Below, piece after piece: positions 6,700 through 9,492 of a DNA stretch of 9,492 nt. The position numbers were made by a program, and so were the translations under genes. This DNA comes from Salibacteraceae bacterium (GTDB taxonomy: Bacteria; Bacteroidota; Bacteroidia; Flavobacteriales_G; Salibacteraceae): contig JALRDM010000396.1 of NCBI GenBank assembly GCA_023262195.1, positions 1 to 9,492 on the forward strand. Reading direction: 5' to 3'. Numbering within the stretch: position 1 is the stretch's first letter; each line of letters opens with the position of its first letter. The notes below the pieces were generated by a model that made no database searches, had not been told where the DNA came from, and saw nothing but the letters and a program-made list of their open reading frames with translations.

Positions 6700-8217
6700 T
6701 CAAAAACCTTGAACCTCTGGCTGGCGATAGCGCCACAGCTTTTGAAGTACCTTAAGTTCGTAAGGAAACTTATAAATCCTATTTTGATATCGAATCTTGG
6801 CCAGTAACTTAATGAGCGACCGCTGACCTTGACTCATTCGTATATCACTTACCGTAGGGTAAGCTGCATTGAGCACTGTCTCGAAATTTTTAATCTTATC
6901 AACCATTTCAGGCGTTAACCAAGGTGTCAATGGATTCTTTCTTAAATCAAAATTCTCCCATTCAGCATTCAACCAATCTTCCAGCTTTTCAGGAAATCTG
7001 AATCCAGCATCAAGCACAGAGTCAAACATTTCTGACCCCTCGGTAGGCACTGGACTGTATATGTAAATGATGATTTCTGTATCAGGGTTCACCTCTTTTA
7101 CTTGTCGAATAAAATCGATATCCGCATCAATTTGACTCATCACTTCTTCTTCCGTATCGGCAGGGCAGCCAAGTACAAAACTGTATTCAGGAATGATATC
7201 AAACTTTTTCATGCGTGCTGCAAATTCCAAAATTTGAGCGGCAGATTGCGTACCTCCTTTATCCATTTTCTTCAGCACTTCATCGTTTCCCGTTTCAGCA
7301 CCAAAAAAGATCATCTTGCAACCTGCTTCGCGCATCAAAGCCAAGCTTTCATCATTGTATTTATCGATGGTATCTATGCGGCCTTCACCCCACCAAACCA
7401 TATTTTCATCCTTGATTAGTTTGCTAAACTCTACCGTACGTTTTTCTGAAACGAAAAAATTATTGTCATGAAATTCAATGGCATCAGCACCCCAAGTTTC
7501 TTTCACGTATTTGACATCTCGATAAATATTCTCGGCACTCATACCCTTCCACCGAGCCTGATAGATCGGCACCACAGCACAAAAAGAGCAGGTAAACGGA
7601 CACCCAAAGCTGCTGTGATAGGCCAGTGTCTTTTCTCCTAAATATGTTTTGCCGAGATACTGATCCATGGAGTAATGCTCGTTCAGCTTATCATAGCACA
7701 TCCGAGGCAATTTGTTGTAGTCAATCAAATCATCTTTTGGAGTCTTCACAAACTCTCCGTTGCTTTTAAAAATCAAATTTTTAATGGAGTGTATCGTTTC
7801 AGAACTCTTGTCTTCTCCTGATTCTAGCGCATCAAGAAGCTGAGGAAAAGCATAATCACCAGGACCGTTTACCACATAATCAACCCAGCCTGAATTGAGC
7901 ACGGACTTATATTGATTGGAAGCAAAATAGCCACCCCAAACCATGGTTACATCGGGGTATTCTTGTCGAATGGTTTGGGTTAGAGGAATGGCCTGCTTAA
8001 GCTGAGGTCCAGGCATAACAGTGAATCCAACATACTTAAACTTGCCAGAATCTAGAAAAGACTTTAGCTTTCCCCATGGATTCACTTCCCGGTTTCCGTC
8101 TATAATTTCCCACTCATACTTACCATCAATAGCAGCTGCAACCTGCAATACAGAGTTAGGTACGCGGTATTTTTTATCGGCACTTCGCGGATTGAAAAGA
8201 AGAACTCCTGATGTCAT
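6700..8217 (-). CDS. B12-binding-type radical SAM protein of unknown substrate
   Basis: The 505-residue protein has the two-part layout of class B radical SAM enzymes. The N-terminal cobalamin-binding-like alpha/beta domain spans about 1-130 (VLLFNPR, WEIIDGN, YVGFTVM, VTMVWGGYFAS, VDYVVNGPGDYAF). The radical SAM barrel follows, with its 4Fe-4S cluster cysteines Cys206, Cys210 and Cys213 in CPFTCSFC. Typical later strands are visible: IEFHDNNFF (247-255), WWGEGRIDT (275-283), MIFFGAETGNDEVL (302-315) and YSFVLGCPADTEEE (345-358). The C-terminal 100 residues are helical and basic. The N-terminal domain lacks DxHxxG, as many relatives do, so cobalamin binding is probable but not certain. Family members methylate or rearrange unactivated carbons in lipids and natural products. 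No partner gene points to the substrate. ATG at 8217 is used; no ribosome binding site is visible. Confidence 0.88.
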   Translation of the reverse strand: MTSGVLLFNPRSADKKYRVPNSVLQVAAAIDGKYEWEIIDGNREVNPWGKLKSFLDSGKFKYVGFTVMPGPQLKQAIPLTQTIRQEYPDVTMVWGGYFASNQYKSVLNSGWVDYVVNGPGDYAFPQLLDALESGEDKSSETIHSIKNLIFKSNGEFVKTPKDDLIDYNKLPRMCYDKLNEHYSMDQYLGKTYLGEKTLAYHSSFGCPFTCSFCAVVPIYQARWKGMSAENIYRDVKYVKETWGADAIEFHDNNFFVSEKRTVEFSKLIKDENMVWWGEGRIDTIDKYNDESLALMREAGCKMIFFGAETGNDEVLKKMDKGGTQSAAQILEFAARMKKFDIIPEYSFVLGCPADTEEEVMSQIDADIDFIRQVKEVNPDTEIIIYIYSPVPTEGSEMFDSVLDAGFRFPEKLEDWLNAEWENFDLRKNPLTPWLTPEMVDKIKNFETVLNAAYPTVSDIRMSQGQRSLIKLLAKIRYQNRIYKFPYELKVLQKLWRYRQPEVQGF

Positions 8218-8265
8218 TAGCAGCGGTAAAGTAACACATGAATTTTAAAACATGTGTACCTACAC
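8218..8265 (-). promoter_or_regulatory. Gap between S46 peptidase and radical SAM gene, with inverted repeat
   Basis: The 48-bp gap holds a perfect 7-bp inverted repeat, ACACATG (8234-8240) and CATGTGT (8251-8257), around an A/T-only spacer of 10 bp. The downstream side on the minus strand has no T-run, so this is a poor intrinsic terminator. It may instead be an operator or mRNA hairpin ahead of the radical SAM start, 16 bp away. The repeat is certain and its role unknown. Confidence 0.4.
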
Positions 8266-9492
8266 TTAATTTGACAGCTTCATTTCGTCTACTAAGTGCC
8301 CAGCTCCCGCAAACTTATCCATGATGAAGAGCACGTAACGGATATCTACGGTAATATTTCGGCAGATCTGTGGATTAAACATGATGTCGCTCATGGTGCT
8401 TTCCCAAGTGCGGTCAAAGTTTAAACCAATCAAGTGTCCATCCGCATTAATTACTGGACTTCCACTATTGCCACCTGATGTGTGATTACTTGAAATGAAG
8501 CATACCCGCATATCACCGGATTTGTCGGCATATATTCCATAATCCTGATTTGCGTGTAGTTCTTTCAACTTTTCTGGAAGAGCATACTCGTAGCTCAAAG
8601 AATCTTCTTTTGCGATAACCCCATCTAAGGTGGTATAATGCAAATACTCTGCCCCATCAAATGGCTCGTACCCCTCAACCTTGCCGAATGAAATCCGCAA
8701 AGTTCCATTGGCATCCGGATAGTACGTTCGCTCACTTAGCACCTCTTTTTGAGCGGCCATCCAAACTCTCATTAAGCTGTCTTTTTGTGGCACAAACTGT
8801 TGTAAGATGGGGCGTGTAAATGAAAAGTAGTGGTCGTAGATGCGCTGACCAAAAGCATATGCTGGGTCTTTCTCAATCTTTTTGTAATCCTTGCGTTTGA
8901 AATTATCAAGAAACTCACGCATATCTGATTCACTATCAAATATGCTTTGCGCATAGATACGCTCGACAAATTCCTCGTTAGATTCGTTTTTCTTTTTCAA
9001 GCCAACCGTATAAAGTACCGACTGTGGAGAATCCATGAAATAATCTATTTGGGCCTTCATAATGTCCATATCAACCTGTGGCTGATAGTTTTTAAAATAG
9101 CCCAAAGCCTTCTTATTCTCAACCCATTCTGCAATTTCTTCATCGCTCACCGACTCATCTTGACACATCGTAACCAATTCTTTGAACCCTGCCGAAAATC
9201 TCAGTATCTCAGGACCCATAAAATAAAATTCAATAAAATACTGCCTGCTCATTTCAGCCATTTTGCTCTGTAAAATGGCTGAAGAATACTCAAGCAACAA
9301 ACCGCTGTATTTTTCATTCCACTCAGGATTATCAGCGATTCGCTGTTCGAAAAGCTGCTCTATAGAGTCTTTTATGGAAATGGCATTGAGCCTTTTCAAT
9401 CCACGACTCTGGCCAATCCATTTTTTATATGCATTACTGATCCTACTCTGCTTTGCCGCATATTGAATTTTGACTAGCTCATCTTCTCTCAT
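8266..9492 (-). CDS. dpp11: Peptidase S46, dipeptidyl-peptidase 11-like (partial, N-terminus cut by right edge)
   Basis: This is the C-terminal 408 residues of a secreted serine exopeptidase that removes dipeptides from peptides; full family members are about 700-720 residues, so roughly 300, with the signal peptide and the catalytic His and Asp, lie beyond the right edge. The Met at 9492 is internal, not a start. The nucleophile is in TSGGNSGSPVIN, with Ser343 of the fragment at 8466-8464. The following LNFDR (fragment residues 357-361) places Arg361 18 residues after the serine, the spacing of Arg673 relative to Ser655 in Porphyromonas gingivalis DPP11. That arginine selects Asp/Glu at P1, whereas DPP7 has glycine there. 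The tail RNITVDIRYVLFIMDKFAG is family-typical. It probably acts in the periplasm in peptide nutrition. S46 assignment is strong, the DPP11 subtype good. Confidence 0.92.
   Translation of the reverse strand: MREDELVKIQYAAKQSRISNAYKKWIGQSRGLKRLNAISIKDSIEQLFEQRIADNPEWNEKYSGLLLEYSSAILQSKMAEMSRQYFIEFYFMGPEILRFSAGFKELVTMCQDESVSDEEIAEWVENKKALGYFKNYQPQVDMDIMKAQIDYFMDSPQSVLYTVGLKKKNESNEEFVERIYAQSIFDSESDMREFLDNFKRKDYKKIEKDPAYAFGQRIYDHYFSFTRPILQQFVPQKDSLMRVWMAAQKEVLSERTYYPDANGTLRISFGKVEGYEPFDGAEYLHYTTLDGVIAKEDSLSYEYALPEKLKELHANQDYGIYADKSGDMRVCFISSNHTSGGNSGSPVINADGHLIGLNFDRTWESTMSDIMFNPQICRNITVDIRYVLFIMDKFAGAGHLVDEMKLSN

Noticed and set aside
1..9492. Defence island, prophage, transposon, CRISPR array or tRNA-linked insertion
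   Set aside because: No transposase, integrase, phage, nuclease or repeat-spacer pattern is visible; all genes are core-type with consistent composition.

Overview
The window looks like chromosomal DNA from a member of the Bacteroidota, probably a free-living, flavobacterial- or cytophaga-like lineage. The evidence is a peptidase S46 of the DPP11 type, a lipoprotein whose mature N-terminus (C-QKGEED) resembles the Bacteroidota lipoprotein export signal, start sites without any visible Shine-Dalgarno sequence, and protein styles typical of the phylum (lipocalin-like lipoprotein, small outer-membrane beta-barrel, polyprenyl glycosylphosphotransferase). Composition is moderately AT-rich and even. 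I see no insertion sequence, tRNA, rRNA, CRISPR array or integrase. Genes fill almost everything; the largest gap is about 104 bp.

Left block (1-1916, minus strand): pcm (protein-L-isoaspartate methyltransferase), an outer-membrane beta-barrel protein and a partial lipocalin-like lipoprotein are joined by two successive 4-bp ATGA stop/start overlaps. They read as one translationally coupled operon. Its upstream region (1917-2020) is shared with the divergent middle block and contains a 20-bp dyad, TGTTTA-N8-TAAACA.

Middle block (2021-5400, plus strand): a Gfo/Idh/MocA sugar oxidoreductase resembling UDP-GlcNAc 3-dehydrogenases, a lipoprotein with a PEGA-like segment and a C-terminal beta-sandwich, and a membrane polyprenyl glycosylphosphotransferase that starts cell-surface glycan synthesis. 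The lipoprotein and the transferase overlap by ATGA. Together they suggest a small envelope-glycan unit: sugar-nucleotide modification, an envelope lipoprotein and a lipid-linked initiating transferase. The substrates cannot be read from the sequence.

Right block (5411-9492, minus strand): dinB (Y-family DNA polymerase IV, GTG start), a B12-binding-type radical SAM protein of unknown substrate, and the C-terminal part of a DPP11-like S46 peptidase cut by the right edge. dinB converges on the transferase gene with only 10 bp between stop codons. The dinB upstream region carries a perfect 10-bp direct repeat at 31-bp spacing, and the gap between the peptidase and the radical SAM gene carries a perfect 7-bp inverted repeat.

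Overall this is mostly ordinary core-genome content. I do not see convincing evidence for a new multi-gene defence or mobile system. The most worthwhile leads are the coupled lipoprotein/glycosyltransferase pair, the pcm-barrel-lipoprotein operon with a probable surface-exported lipoprotein, and the candidate operators in the intergenic gaps.
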